Source: Anisus vortex
Lineage: Eukaryota; Mollusca; Gastropoda; Planorbidae
Direction of reading: 5' to 3'
Length of the DNA: 64,000 nucleotides
Assembly (NCBI GenBank): GCA_949126835.1
Contig: OX421495.1
Location: 6,216,011 to 6,280,010, forward strand
Under the pieces are notes generated by a model. That model saw only the letters and a list, made by a program, of their open reading frames with translations, did not search any database and was not told the origin of the DNA. Every line of letters begins with the position of its first letter. The first letter of the stretch is position 1. The position numbers and the translations under genes are program-made. This document shows positions 21,366-33,785 of the stretch, piece by piece.

Positions 21366-24300
21366 CATCAGATTGAGAAACCATCAGGTGAAATCATAAA
21401 GCTGAGCATGCAAGCAGGCGCAGCCAAAGTCGAGCATGCCAGCTGGCGACTCTAGTTAGATATGATATAAATTGGCTTATATACCAATAAGACACATAAA
21501 TGGAATAAAAAGAAAGCTAGAAAAATCTAGAACATAGCCAGGGGCCTAGAGTCCTAGATGACGTAATAATCTTCTATTTAGAAGGAACGTCTGTAAATTA
21601 CTGTAAAACTTAAGAATAATGTATAGCCTACCGATTGGAGATAGATTGGTGTAAAAACAATAACTTTTAAAATTTATAATTAGATATGACTATTGGATAT
21701 GCATATGGCTAGTAGTAGTAGGTTAGATATAGACATAAACTTATCAATGATATAATTAATAAAACTTAAAAAATATTGTTATTAATGTTACTATTCTGAA
21801 GATAGGCTAATAGTAAATAGGGGCTAGGGGACATGAAAAAAAAATTACAGAATTAATTATTTTTTTTAACAATACTTTTATTACATACTAAAATAAATTG
21901 CTAGTGGCAGAAGTTTTGATGAAGGAGAAATTATTAAAAAGAGCATTAATCTTTGGGTTGTTTTGTTGACCATCTTTCAGATTAATTCCTTTTGAGTATT
22001 GCCTTAATTTTGTTGGGGTGTAGGGATGGGTATGTCTGGTTTTGTCTGCCTCCAGTATAATATTTATACAATTTTCAACTATCTTTTATAGTTTGATCAT
22101 CATAAAGTTATACACTGTAAGCCATTTTATATTTTATAAAGAAAAAATTAGAAACATTAGAAATATTTATATTTGAAGTTTCAAAATTTTTCAGATTCTA
22201 ATGATGCCAAAAAAAGTTATGTTTTGTAATACCCGGCATAACTAATAACGGTACTTTGGATTCCAATTTTTTTAAACCTCTTGTATAGTTCATTTTTTTT
22301 GGTTTTATTAATTATTTTTTTTAAAAGAAAAAAACAATCAATCTCTTTTCATTCTCTGTTCGTTTAAAGTTTAAGATCATAAAAACACATACAAATCTTG
22401 TCAGCTTATAAAAAAAATTGAAGCAACAAATTTCACTCATTATCTTCGGGAAGAAGGGGGTGCAGTGAGCAGAACCAAAATTGTAAAAGGGTGAGGCAAG
22501 ACAAACAAGGATGAAAACCTATGGCCTAGGTAGATGGGAATAAGATATATACGAGTAAGATATATATTGATGGAGAAAAAAAGACAGCTAGATAAAACCA
22601 GAAACATAGCCAAAATATAGTCAAACAAAGAAAAATGGAAGTGAGAACTAAATCTATGTATATCAATAGGAGATATGTCAACAATTAAATGAAATTAAAC
22701 CAAAAGAAAAATCATTTTTACATTTCCGAAGGTAATACCAAACACACACACACAAGAGAAAAACAAACACAAAATCTAATATTTTAATAAACAATACTTT
22801 TAATTATAAAAAAAAGGTCAGTAAAAAAAAAAAGTAATCTAAAACACAAAATATGAAATACAAGCATTAGACTGAGTGAGCAGGTGCTGACAGCTTCGAT
22901 ATTTAAAGTAAAGGTTAACAAGTCTTCAAAACATGAGTGTAATCATTCAAAAATAATTATACACCTCAAAAATTGCTTCTTTTTTATTAAATAAACATGT
23001 TCAACATATTATTTAAAACGAAGGTTTGAAAAGATATGTAAACTTAACCCAAGTACGTATGCAATCTCTTAGATATTTTTTCTTATATTATAGAATTGCT
23101 ATAGGTTAGAGTTTCATAACCGTTACAAATTATTTTGTTTGTAAACAATCCCAGACAATAAAAAATACAGCTTTGTGTAAACATTTTTTTTACAAAGTCC
23201 ATATAAGAAAAAAGAATAAAGCATAAGTTAACATAGGCTAGAAAATACCATCATGTTAGCACAAGTTCAAGACATATGTAAGGACTTGACTTTTTTTTTT
23301 AATTTCATCTTTAAAGGAGTTGATCTTTTTATTGAACTGATTCTTGAATCTTTACACAGTTTAACTGACACTATTAATTACGTGTTTACTATATCAGAGT
23401 TTCCCTTTTATAAGAGTATTGACTGTTTAATAACTGGGTCATCAATGTATACTACTGAAATCTTCTGCAGCATTCCTACTAATTCCTAGTCATAATTGTA
23501 ACTGGGGCAGTATAATGCAAACTTCCCCACAGAAAAAGAAATATAAAATTGAATGACATGATGCATAATAAGAGCTCTTATATAGTTACCAGATAGAGGA
23601 AAATAATTTGTTCTAGCTAAATTTACAGGAAAACAGGAAATAAAAAAAGGTATTGCATAAGAATGAAGTGCAAACAATGAACAGAATCACAACAGTACGG
23701 TAAAAAAAAATGTTTTGAAAAAAATGCTGAAGTGTATGCTGACTTGTGTTAGTTACTCATAAAGAAGTGAATGTAAATGTTTAATTTAAATATGAAGGTA
23801 TAAGAAAACATCTGCAGTTAAATTATTCTACAAAATGGTACTACCAAAATACTTGACACTACTGTGTTTTTTTTTTGGTCTCAACATGGTCTTTAGCAAC
23901 TTGTAGCCACCTTGATACTTATTCGGTAAGTTAGTGAAAAACCATTTCTGCATTCAATTGTAAAGTATCAATAGTAGGAAAGACAGACCTTGGTGATCAG
24001 CCGTGAATGAAATGCTGGATAAACTGTAGCTCTCAAAGAGAATGAATGTGGCAAGTAAAATTGCACACTAATCAACGTGAGAGCCTTAGAAAAAAAACTG
24101 TATTTGGAAAACACAGATTACAAAAAAAACTTGTTACGTAGTATAGATCAAGGTGTATATTTATAATATAACACACAGGAGAAGCATTTTCTTGAACTAC
24201 ATTGTGTAAATCAAGTCTCACAAGTCACACATTCAAAACACACACACCCAACTCTGTCAAAACATGTGATTTATGGTATTTATAAACGGCTTAAAAGTCA

Positions 24301-25190
24301 TTCAGCTAAACAGCATTTATTTATAAAAGTTAATTATAAAAAAAAAAAGAATACAAATCAGTCCTCATGTAAAATGATCTTTTCCATAATATGATCAAAA
24401 CACCATCAACAGAGCTAACACTTTAACTAAATACGGATAAAGAGTTTCAGCTGCATACCCAAAAGACAGAACCATTCAAAAGTCTGACCAATTTAAAAAC
24501 ACAGCAAAAATTTGCAGCTTTAAAAACAATCCTTTAACTTTGATGAAACTTAGTACTCCACTCAGCAGACATACTTAATGTATTGATGATTGATGATTTT
24601 TTTTTGGCACAATGCACTTGGGAAAATACTTATAGAAAAAAAAAAAAAACAAACATAGCAAAACAAATGTAATAGCTGGATAAAACACACAACAAATTAG
24701 CACTCTGTACAAATTTTCATATTAATTATATAAAATGCTAAGAACAAATTTAAGTCCCAAAGTGTTACTTAACAAAACATTCACTATTTACTGATTACAG
24801 GTAGGCCTACAGACTCAACAATTTAAAGGAAACCAATTTGAGGTCATGTGCCGGTGCAAAAACAAATAACACCACAAGAAAGCAATCTTTCAAACAGTTG
24901 AGCGACTAATTTGGGAAGAAGTAAAACAAGATAGTATTTTAGCTTCCATCTTATTTGCGCCCCACCCACAGCCCTCCATAAACCACCTGCAGTGGTTTCA
25001 AAAGGATTTCACACTGAAGTTTCAGTTTGTTTTTTTAAATTGTAGTACAAATTATATAATGAGTCAATTTACAGTATGTCTGTATAGGACTAGCATACAT
25101 CATGTATGGCACAGGGTCAATTTAAGGAAAAGCTCTAAAAATTGAAAAACTGAATAATCGAATATGAGCATACTGAATATTTCCGTACAG
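21366..25190. other. Downstream flank of CNIH, AT-rich, no gene seen
   Basis: The cornichon gene ends at 25610 on the minus strand, so part of this interval is likely its 3' untranslated region. Several TTTATT strings (AATAAA on the minus strand, for example near 24317 and 22984) are possible polyadenylation signals, but I cannot choose between them. No convincing exon on either strand. Confidence 0.45.
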
Positions 25191-25439
25191 CAGGAACCAG
25201 CAACCATTTGAACAGGAAATGCTCAAGTTGTGACGTCATTTGCCCACTTTCCTTTTATAACCACTCTACCACATTTTGTCATCTAATGGAGCTCCAAACA
25301 TTTAGTAGAATGTATCAATAACTTCCCTCCCGGCTCCAGTTATGTTACATACAAATATATTGGGTAATATGTAAAGATTAACTTGACCTATAACTTGCTT
25401 GCCATTGAAAAAATATGGCATCCAGGTTGCTGGTGCCTG
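25191..25439. mobile_element. hAT MITE with perfect 8-bp target duplication
   Basis: Termini CAGGAACCAGCAACC and, inverted, CAGGCACCAGCAACC. Flanked by CCGTACAG at 25183-25190 and 25440-25447. Length 249 bp and non-coding. It lies 160 bp past the cornichon stop codon and so probably sits in its 3' untranslated region. Confidence 0.88.
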
Positions 25440-25609
25440 CCGTACAGTGATAATTCCTTGAGTAAAAAAAATACAACAGCTTATAAAGACAGTATAATAT
25501 GATCATAGAAAAATCAAAGGAGAGTTACACAAGAGGTGTAAATTAGACAAACATGTTTGCAGCACTTTTCACACACACCATAGATTGCAATCTAGTCCCT
25601 GTTGTTGCC

Positions 25610-28600
25610 TCATGATGACACAAGGACGTAGATCATGCTGAAATAGAACAATAGATCAATGGTGTGAAATGTGAACAAAAAAATGTATGGACATAATGAA
25701 AAATAATAGTTATATTTACTTATACTTAGTGTAGGCACAAGCAGTTGGTGTATGCAAAAATAACATTGGTAATGGGGATTCAAATAAAAGTTTCTGAACA
25801 TGTGGCTTTAATGAGGGGTAAAACAGCCCTACTCTGTCATAAAGTTTTCAAAAAAATTTATAAATGAATAGCTATTTGTATGAAAATACACACTAAGGCT
25901 AAAGCAACCATCAATATATTATATATAAGCACAATAAATTACCAAATATACCTGCATATATGTTGCTCTAGTTTTACCAAAAATAATCCAACCTATCCAC
26001 TTGACACAGTTTTTTAAAAGTTAAAAAAAACAGCACTACTGTGTCATTGAGTTTCAACTATCACCCGTATTGTAGAATAGTGTAACCCTAAGGTGTCATT
26101 ATTTGTATTGATTGCAAGTTGGGATATTGGAAGAATCTGTAATTTATAATTTATAAAAGCCTGTCTAGACTATATCTTGAAGTAGCTTAGGATGCACTTT
26201 TTTAAAGCTATGACCACAAACTCGTTGTAAGGAAAGTTTGCAAATAAATGTGAATATCATGTAACTTTTAAGCTATGAAAATATGAATAATTATATATTT
26301 CATGTTAAAAAAAGGGCAGTGCAAATCCCAGCGAGTCAACTACAAAATATCACTTTGGATAACCCTAAATTAACAGAGATCCTATCCACTTGTGCAGCTT
26401 ATGTGTGAGTACTTTAAAAACAGGATATGACAGTGGTTGTTAAAGCTTAAATATTTTTATGGCTAATCCCATTAGTATTCAATGAAGTTAGAACTACCAA
26501 CCTCTAATATCAGCATGTACGAAGAAGGGATGTTATACAAAACCGGAATACCGGATTCTGGTTTTGAAACCAAAAACCGGTTTTGATTTTCAAAAAGCAA
26601 AATCCGGTTTTAAACCGGTTTTATAGAACCAAAAACCAGTTCTGACAAAAACCAGTTTTAACATCCCTAGTACGAAGTTATTAAAACATCTATATAATAT
26701 GAATGATGACATCATAAGATCACTGATGTTTCTTGAATGACTAAACATTGGAGCAGCTGAAATATCTTCTTCCAATGCAAATGGATTAACTATGACACAG
26801 TTTGATATAGGTATTTAATTTACCTACAGTATCTAGTTTACACATGTGTAAATAGACATATGAAAGGGAATGTCGTTCTGGTAATAGATGATTCACTTAC
26901 CTATATAAATAATAAAAGAATGAAATCAAGTAGAAACCCAGTTTCACCCAGCCTTCTTTCTGAGCTCGCCCCAGCTCATCTGCATTCATGATGGACGTTG
27001 GGTCATACAAGCCTAAACCACTCATCACTGGCCGGTTGATGTATCTGATAAAAAAATTTTTTTTTTAAAGTTTTAAATAACGCAAGACGGATGAAGTGTT
27101 TTTTTTTTCATTCATTGTCCCACATACACCTTTACCATCGCTAACTAATGACTAATGTGTGATGCCAATTAGCACTGAGTGGACCTTAAAAAAGTTGTTT
27201 GGTCTTTTTGTTAATGTAACAGGGAATGGTCTTTTACAGCATCAAAGACATGCATTTTTTTTACTTTAAATTCTAAAGAATGTAGAACCCAATATTAAAG
27301 TGACAACTATTCACTATTAATATAAAATTTAACATTTGTTACAATTAACAGAAACTCCCATGAATATTAACAGAAAAATGTACACAGCAAACACTGCATC
27401 TAGACATTCTACAGCTGTATGTATGGCATGAGCTACGTCTATGAGATGTGCCATGTGATAACAAAAAGTGGATCAGTAAGTTTATTAGTCTTCCAAAGTT
27501 GTTTCTGTATGACGTGAGCTACCTCTATGAGATGATTAGATAAGTCATACTGTACCTTCGTATGTGGTAAACAATCAAAGGCAAGTTGAAGAGCACAGTT
27601 CCAAACTGCGCTGCTATGAGGAATAAGAAAGTGAACAGCATGTGTATGGCATACTCTGGTATGACCAGCTGAAAATAGAGAAGAAACACACTTGTGCAAT
27701 TAGGTCAAGAGGTTTTATTTTTTTTTAAAAGACAATTTATCTTTGGATCTTTTAAATTAACAGATGTGCTTTATAAAAAGAATATTTTTTTCATCCTACA
27801 TCTATCCCATGTTTTTCAAATCTCAAATTTTGCCATTCAATAAGAAGTAACTTTTTTTTAACAATTTTTTCTTCTCCTTCTATTAGCTAGTCTGCAGAGC
27901 TGTTTGCTCTCTTGCAGTCAATGCCAGACAAATATATTTACATGTCTTTGTCAGTTGTTTAATACTGCTATATAGTGTGTTGGTAATGGTAGGTTGAGGG
28001 GGGAGCAGAGTGTATCTGAGTTCGGTTAGCTCAGGACATTCAAGCAAGAAGTGGTCCACAGTTTTTTGTGAGCAGGGGACAATGTCTGCAGTTAGGTGGG
28101 TGAGTTGGGTCTATTCTATTTAGGTGTATGTATGATCAGAAGTGCGTTTAGCTGGCGTACCAAAGGTCCGTGTTTGAATCTAGATACAGACTAGGATTTG
28201 TTCTCAGGTCTGGAGGGTGTCCCCATGGATCAATTTTGCCTGACAGGATACTTCATCTATACTTGTTTCTCCCTTTGAAGACTACAGTGTTAATGGCTAG
28301 GATAGATCAGACTACCTTGCTCTGCCATGGGATCAAAAGTATAACTCACCGGATTCAAACTGTTGCATTGATCAATAGGATTTTTGTAGTCTGTCTTGAG
28401 TTCATCAAAGGCAATAATCTAATGTGAAAGAAAGATAATTTGACAATTTTTTTTAGCAAAATTTTCAAGATGCAAAAAAACTTATGTTTGAAATTACCTG
28501 AAAACTTGTCTTCACTATTTCTCTTTTAAAAAAAACAGGGCAAAAAAACGAGTTTTAAAATTATTTCCCTTTGCAAGAAAAACAGGAAAACTGATTTTTT

Positions 28601-31600
28601 TTAGGCTAAAAATTTGATAAAATATGTTTTCAATATCAATGTCTAAGTGCCATATGATAACAAAAAGTGGATCAGTAAATTTATTAGTCTTCCAAAGATT
28701 TTTCTGCACACGAACCAAAGCCAAGTTTTAATATATAAAAGATTTGAATTCTTGAACCCTGAAACCCTGACCCTTAAATTCCCCTTCCCCTATGCACATA
28801 AAACACACACACAAGGAAAACTTAAGACATTTACTAAATTAGGGCATCAACTTCTTTTATATATTATAAAAATGACTTTATCCTAAATATTCCTTCTTAG
28901 TATGCCAGCTCTTCTAGTATTTGGTCCCAGCATAAGCAGCCAGGCTAGTTATTAAATTTATATAACTGAAATTTGGGACTTTTATAGTTATAACTTATAC
29001 ATTATAGAATAAAATGTAGGAGTACCGTTGCATTTCCATAAAAAAACTTAAAGACAAATATGCTATATAATATAACTAGGCCATTAGAATCTAGAATTAA
29101 TTTGTGAAAACTATTACACCTAATTATTAACTCTTGTCACTAGTCTAGTTGAGTCACTTGTGTGTAGACAGTGTAGTCTAAGACGAGCTTTTTATAGCTA
29201 AAAAACTTTTTAAAGTTACTTAGACTAACTGGAACGTTACAGTTTTACGGTGCTGTATAAGTATAAGACTATACTATACTATATAATATAAGAGTATGTG
29301 TGTTTTAATTGGATCATCCCCAATTATTCATATAAATATAAATTTAATTCATCAATTAGCATTTGGCAGGTTTCACAAAATGGCCACCAAATGATGGAGA
29401 TTTATTGTTTATTTAAAAAATAAAAATTGTTGATACAAAATGCTGTTTTTTTTACTTGTATGTGTTTATATGTCCATAAAGTATCAGCTGCATCAGTATT
29501 GTATGTTTTAATTATATTTTTGTGTTGTTTATATTAATTTAAACACCCTCCAACGTTACATAATCCACCGATCCCATTTCCCGATTTTTTGTATACATTT
29601 GAAAATCACTTACCAGGAATAAATAAAGCCGAAATATAACATTTTTTTAATGTTCAACATTCATAAACATGTTCATTTTCCCTAGGCCACCATTAGAAGC
29701 ACAAAAAAATGTTTATCTTTTGAAAAAAACGTGTTTTAAAAAGCCCTAATTTTTACGGCCTATCGGTGAATTTTTTTCGCCGCCGAGACTAAGTCTAAAA
29801 CTAGATCTAAAATAAGATTTATCTATGTAATTTCGTTAAACTCTTTTAATTTTAACCAGAAATTTAATTCTTTTCATAAAAACAAAGTTTGTTTTAAATA
29901 TTTAGCCGAAGAATTCATTTTATTAGTAAATAAATGAAAATCGTTTGGTACAAAAAAGGCTTCGGACTAGCAAAGATAACGTTCGCTGTCAAAACAAGAT
30001 TCGAGATTACGGTCAACTTAAATGCACACGTGCGAATTTTATAACGTAAATCCGATCGGATAGCTTAAAAATTCCATTTGATGCACTTTTTGAGTTCGTA
30101 AAAAGAGGATTTTTATTTTTTAACTCCTATCGGTGGGTAACGCGTGCTTTTTGGAACGTTCGATCGATGTCGAAAAAGTATTTTCTAAAACACTATTTAC
30201 ACATTTATTTTCCGATTTCCGACTATTTGTGTACTATCTACGGCAACAAAATACTATTATTTATAGTTTTAAACTAAATTTACGCAAACTATTGTGGTTT
30301 AAACGTTAAAAATCCTTTTTTCGCTTTTAACACACACGCTTTTTTTACGTCCAATAAAGCCACGTTTTTTTCAAAATGGCGGCGACTTCGGTAGTTCTAG
30401 ACTTTATGATGCCCGAGTGCGAAATCACGTTTTATTGTAAAAATAATAATAAAACACAACACAAACACTGATATATTTACGTTTTGTGAGTTTATTTGTC
30501 ATAAAAGTATCAATTTCAACAATATTGTGTGTTTTAATGCTAGTTTGATGATGTTTAGTCTAACTCATTTTGTAGCCCCAGGAACTTTTTGATAGAGGGA
30601 ATTTCCCGATTTTTAAATGATTAATTATAAAATATTGAAATATCAGCTGACTCTATAAGTGTCATATTTGGATTTCTGGGCTTTTAGGCTTTAAAATGAC
30701 ATATAATACTATACTATAGCTTAACATTATTTTTAAAAAAAAAAACGTAAAAAATGGGAACTCCTGAAATTTTTATTGTGAAACCTGCCATTTATTTATA
30801 AATCATTATCAACTGATCTTATAATTATAAGTATAAGTCTTATTCTCTTATTATTATATATTAAATTAACATAATTTAAAACATTAATAAAAATGCAAGA
30901 CTAGACTCGGACCACGGATGAGCGTAGGACGCAATAATCTTCTTTATAGAAGGAGCGTCTGTAATGTATAAGATAATAAAAAAAATTATAATGTACAATG
31001 TTAAGTACCGGGTACGTTAGGCTATTTATAATTAGGCTTATATTTATATTATAACATATTATTATACCTATTTACTAAGCACTGGGCTTCTACTAGGCTA
31101 TGTACTATGTAATACGGATGAGCGTAGGACGCAATAATCTTCTTTATAGAAGGAGCGTCTGTAATGTATAAGATAAGATAATTATAGGTGCTCCTATAAA
31201 TACTAGTATACAGTATTATAGTGTATAGTATAGGCCTACAGTGTATATAAATATATACACTAGCCTATTAAACCAACTTGTAACTAGTGACTAGTGTTTT
31301 TAAGTATTATTATTTATTATAAATTATAGATATAGGCCCCTATATAATATTATATTAGAAGCCTTATACTTAAATAAATACCTATGATACTATGATATGA
31401 CCTATGCCCTATGCCCTTGCCCTTATTAAAATTAATTATTACTATTAATATTACTATTAATATTGCCAATTGCATTTTAATTATAAATTGCGTCTTAGTG
31501 GACTTCTACTAGCCTACTAATACTAATACTCTAGTCCCAGTTTTAATACTTTTGCTTTTGGCAGTTTTGGGCTACCTAGACTATAGCCTAATTATTAATT

Positions 31601-32048
31601 ATAGACTACACTGAAGACTTAGTGAAGTCCAGCGGTTAGTTCACCGGACTCGGCGGACTGTCAACCAAAAAACCAACGGAAACGTCGCGGGTTCTATCCC
31701 TGCCACCGACGGATCCCTGTCGCCCTGCAGGAGTTTCGGGCCTAGTGAACGTAATAATCTTCTATCTAGAAGGAACGTCTGTAAACTTATAAGATAAGAA
31801 GACTAGACTTAGACCGTCTAGACACCGACTCGGCTCACTCGGCGACTGTTTAAAAGCCGCTAAGTAACGTACTGTCGTACTCGGAAAGTCTGGAGTTTTA
31901 TTATTGTCAATATCAAATGGTTAATTTCGTGAATAATACCAATTTACTTATACAACTTTTTGCTTACATGGAATATTACGAAAAATATTAACACCGCTGT
32001 CAGAATTAAAGCCAGAATATAACAGAATGCTGCGAAAGTAAACGCCAT
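25610..32048 (-). CDS. CNIH1: Cornichon family ER cargo receptor (CNIH1-like), five coding exons
   Basis: Coding exons on the minus strand: 31968-32048, 28350-28418, 27556-27668, 26901-27044, 25610-25637. All junctions are GT-AG and in phase; total 435 nt, 144 aa plus stop, the usual length of CNIH1-type proteins. The start is the only ATG in exon 1 and gives [10 protein letters not shown], the family N-terminus. Exon 2 carries the [18 protein letters not shown] signature and exon 4 has [13 protein letters not shown] and the QKEGW motif; the protein ends MIYVLVSS. Hydrophobic segments at about 5-26, 52-85 and 117-141 are membrane helices. It lacks the extra loop of the AMPA-receptor-associated CNIH2/3 forms. 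Cornichons bind transmembrane cargo such as TGF-alpha-type ligands at the ER and load it into COPII vesicles. Intron 1 (3.5 kb) and intron 4 contain transposons. Residues that differ from vertebrates in exon 3 are conservative hydrophobics. Confidence 0.96.
26525..26669. mobile_element. 145-bp hAT MITE with perfect 8-bp target duplication, CNIH intron 4
   Basis: Ends AAGGGATGTTA and TAACATCCCTA. Flanked by GTACGAAG at 26517-26524 and 26670-26677. The interior is a dense run of AACCGG and CCGGTT motifs in both orientations, so the whole element can fold on itself. Confidence 0.88.
28144..28260 (+). repeat. SINE family A, decayed fragment in CNIH intron 2
   Basis: Head with a degraded B box (GTTTGAATCTAG), then the GGTCTGGAGGGTGTCCC block, then a jump to GCCTGACAGGATACTT. 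The central domain is deleted. Confidence 0.6.
29365..30789. mobile_element. 1.4-kb non-coding transposon in CNIH intron 1
   Basis: 14-bp perfect terminal inverted repeats (GGCAGGTTTCACAA and inverse) flanked by ATTT on both sides (29361-29364, 30790-30793), a 4-bp target duplication. Two internal segments of about 165 bp (roughly 29435-29600 and 30455-30620) are diverged direct repeats of each other. No transposase. A 4-bp target would fit Sola or Chapaev-type elements among others; not assigned. Confidence 0.75.
30868..30975 (+). mobile_element. LINE 3' tail fragment with intact terminal hairpin
   Basis: Matches the last 100 bp of the LINE at 52345, from the ACATTAATAAAAATGCAAG segment to GTATAAGATA. 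Extreme 5' truncation typical of target-primed reverse transcription. Confidence 0.85.
31108..31180 (+). mobile_element. LINE 3' tail fragment, second copy in CNIH intron 1
   Basis: Begins within GGATGAGCGTAGGACGC and ends TATAAGATAAGATA. The hairpin is intact (GACGC/GCGTC outer arms, CTTCT/AGAAG inner arms). Only about 70 bp long. Confidence 0.85.
31619..31800 (+). repeat. tRNA-derived SINE, family B, in CNIH intron 1
   Basis: tRNA-like head with GGTTAGTTCACCGGACT (A-box region) and GGGTTCTATCCCTGCC (B-box region), body CCACCGACGGATCCCTGTCG, then CCTGCAGGAGTTTCGGGCC. The 3' end carries the LINE-like hairpin and a TTATAAGATAAG end. Other copies: 39100 (minus), 46281, 57424 (minus). Confidence 0.85.
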
Positions 32049-32423
32049 TTTCTTGAAGAGGCTAAATTGTTGAAACGATTGTTTTAGAGTAATTTAGGGT
32101 GATGTCCCGTGTTTTTAGGTTTATTTACACAGACATTGTGTCATTAGCGAATAATTGTTATCATATTCGAAACCGCTTTTATATTGACTGAACAATACAA
32201 AATATTTAGAAAAAAAAATTGGGCATGATTAGAATTTTGAAAAGAAATGTACATCTGAAATTGTTTATTTTGGATTAACTGGGGGACCTACTGATACATT
32301 TTCTTTTATCTAAGACTATATAAGACTTAGGCTATAGGCCTACATGATGATGATGCATGATGAGGCATTGTAGGCGTAGGGCCGTATAGGCCCTACGTAC
32401 ACTACATGTCAGACTGAACAGTC

Positions 32424-32456
32424 AGACACGTAGGCCTACCGTAGGCCTACGTGTCT
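32424..32456. repeat. Perfect 16-bp-arm palindrome upstream of CNIH
   Basis: AGACACGTAGGCCTAC, one central C, then the exact inverse complement. It is built around two TAGGCCTA octamers and lies about 375 bp upstream of the CNIH start codon. Could extrude as a cruciform or bind a dimeric factor; function unknown. Confidence 0.9.
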
Positions 32457-33777
32457 TTCACTAGATCTAGTCTATCATTAAAAGTTGATCTCTTTCCTTG
32501 TCTATGAATAGTTTTAGTTTTTTCTTTCGCTATTATGTAAAAATATATATAGTCTTAAAGGTTAAAGGCCGACCACTTAAATTGTGACAGATAGGCCTAT
32601 TTATAATCAAGTCAAATTTTCATTTGGCTCAAAATAAAACAATTGACTGTTTCCATCCACTCACTATGCTACTGCAAGGCAGGGCAGGGCAATATAACTC
32701 GCACTCGACCGAGCCATATAGGACTAGGGTTGCCAGATACATGGGTACCAAAAGGAGGACACAGAGAGACAAAAAGGAGGATCGACACATTGGTACCAAA
32801 AGGAAGACACATTGAGTGTTTCATTTAACTCATTTAATTGTGTTTAATTGAATGCGGACTTAACCAGCAATCATTACAATTTTACTACAATGGTTGCCAA
32901 TAATTAGTCTATCTATTAGTAAATTAACCAAGAAAAAAAAGTCTTGTAAGCACAAATTTATAAAACTGTTCACCTGTGAGTATTGCATTTTTATTAGTAT
33001 GTTGGCTATTATTCATGATTTCAAGGCAAGACGTTTTACAGCACTCCTCTACCTACAGCCCGAATAGCAACAGCAAGCAACGCCCAGAATGTTCTGGGTT
33101 TACGTTCATGTACAACTCTGTGTTATCTGAATAAGCTTACACCGAAAGACATTGAGAGCGAATATAATTTGTAGGCCCTATATTCCAAACCTACTTGAAC
33201 ACATTCTTATCTTATGGGCAATCAGAAATATGTAAAAACCCCTCCTAATTACATAATTTATCAAAATGCAATGTTAATTAGTTTGGATTAGTCTGAACGC
33301 AATAATTTAGAAAGGAGGAATGTCTATAAATAATTTCGTTAATCGGTTTCGCGCTGTAGGCCTACGTGGCATTGGGGGACCAACATTTTCCTGAGTTCTC
33401 ATCAGATGCAGCCTTCTCAGTGCCATTCTAGCCACCGATGAACTGCAAGTATCTCTTGCAGGTTGCCCTCCTGGTGAACATGGGGAGTCTTTGTAGCCTA
33501 TCCTTTTTTCCATTCTCCGGTTTCCAACAAAAGGCCACATTTGGGAATCTGCTTTCTGGCATTTGAAGTCCATCTTATACTCTTCATTCTCCTTTCAGGT
33601 TTGCCATAAGTTGGTAGGTCACACTGTTTATAAGAACTTCTTCATTTGTGATGTGATCGGAGTACCCGGTAACTATAATTAAGCTTATGCCCAGAATATT
33701 CCTTAAATACTTTTGATACATATAATATATTATCTACATTTAATCTAAGCGTGATCGTCTCAGTTGTCCTCCCGTTT
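32457..33777. other. Intergenic, no gene supported
   Basis: An AGGGTTGCCAGATAC string at about 32726 resembles a common hAT terminus, and AAGAGGACATGTCCGG near 36797 could be a related subterminal piece, but no element could be closed. An 88-codon minus-strand frame at 33307-33573 has more balanced composition than the flanks; I do not recognise it and it lacks splice or start support. Confidence 0.4.
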
Positions 33778-33785
33778 CTCAAGAG

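Noticed and set aside
33307..33573. 88-codon minus-strand frame
   Set aside because: Unrecognised, no splice context, and adjacent to LINE-tail-like sequence; kept only as a note in the intergenic entry.
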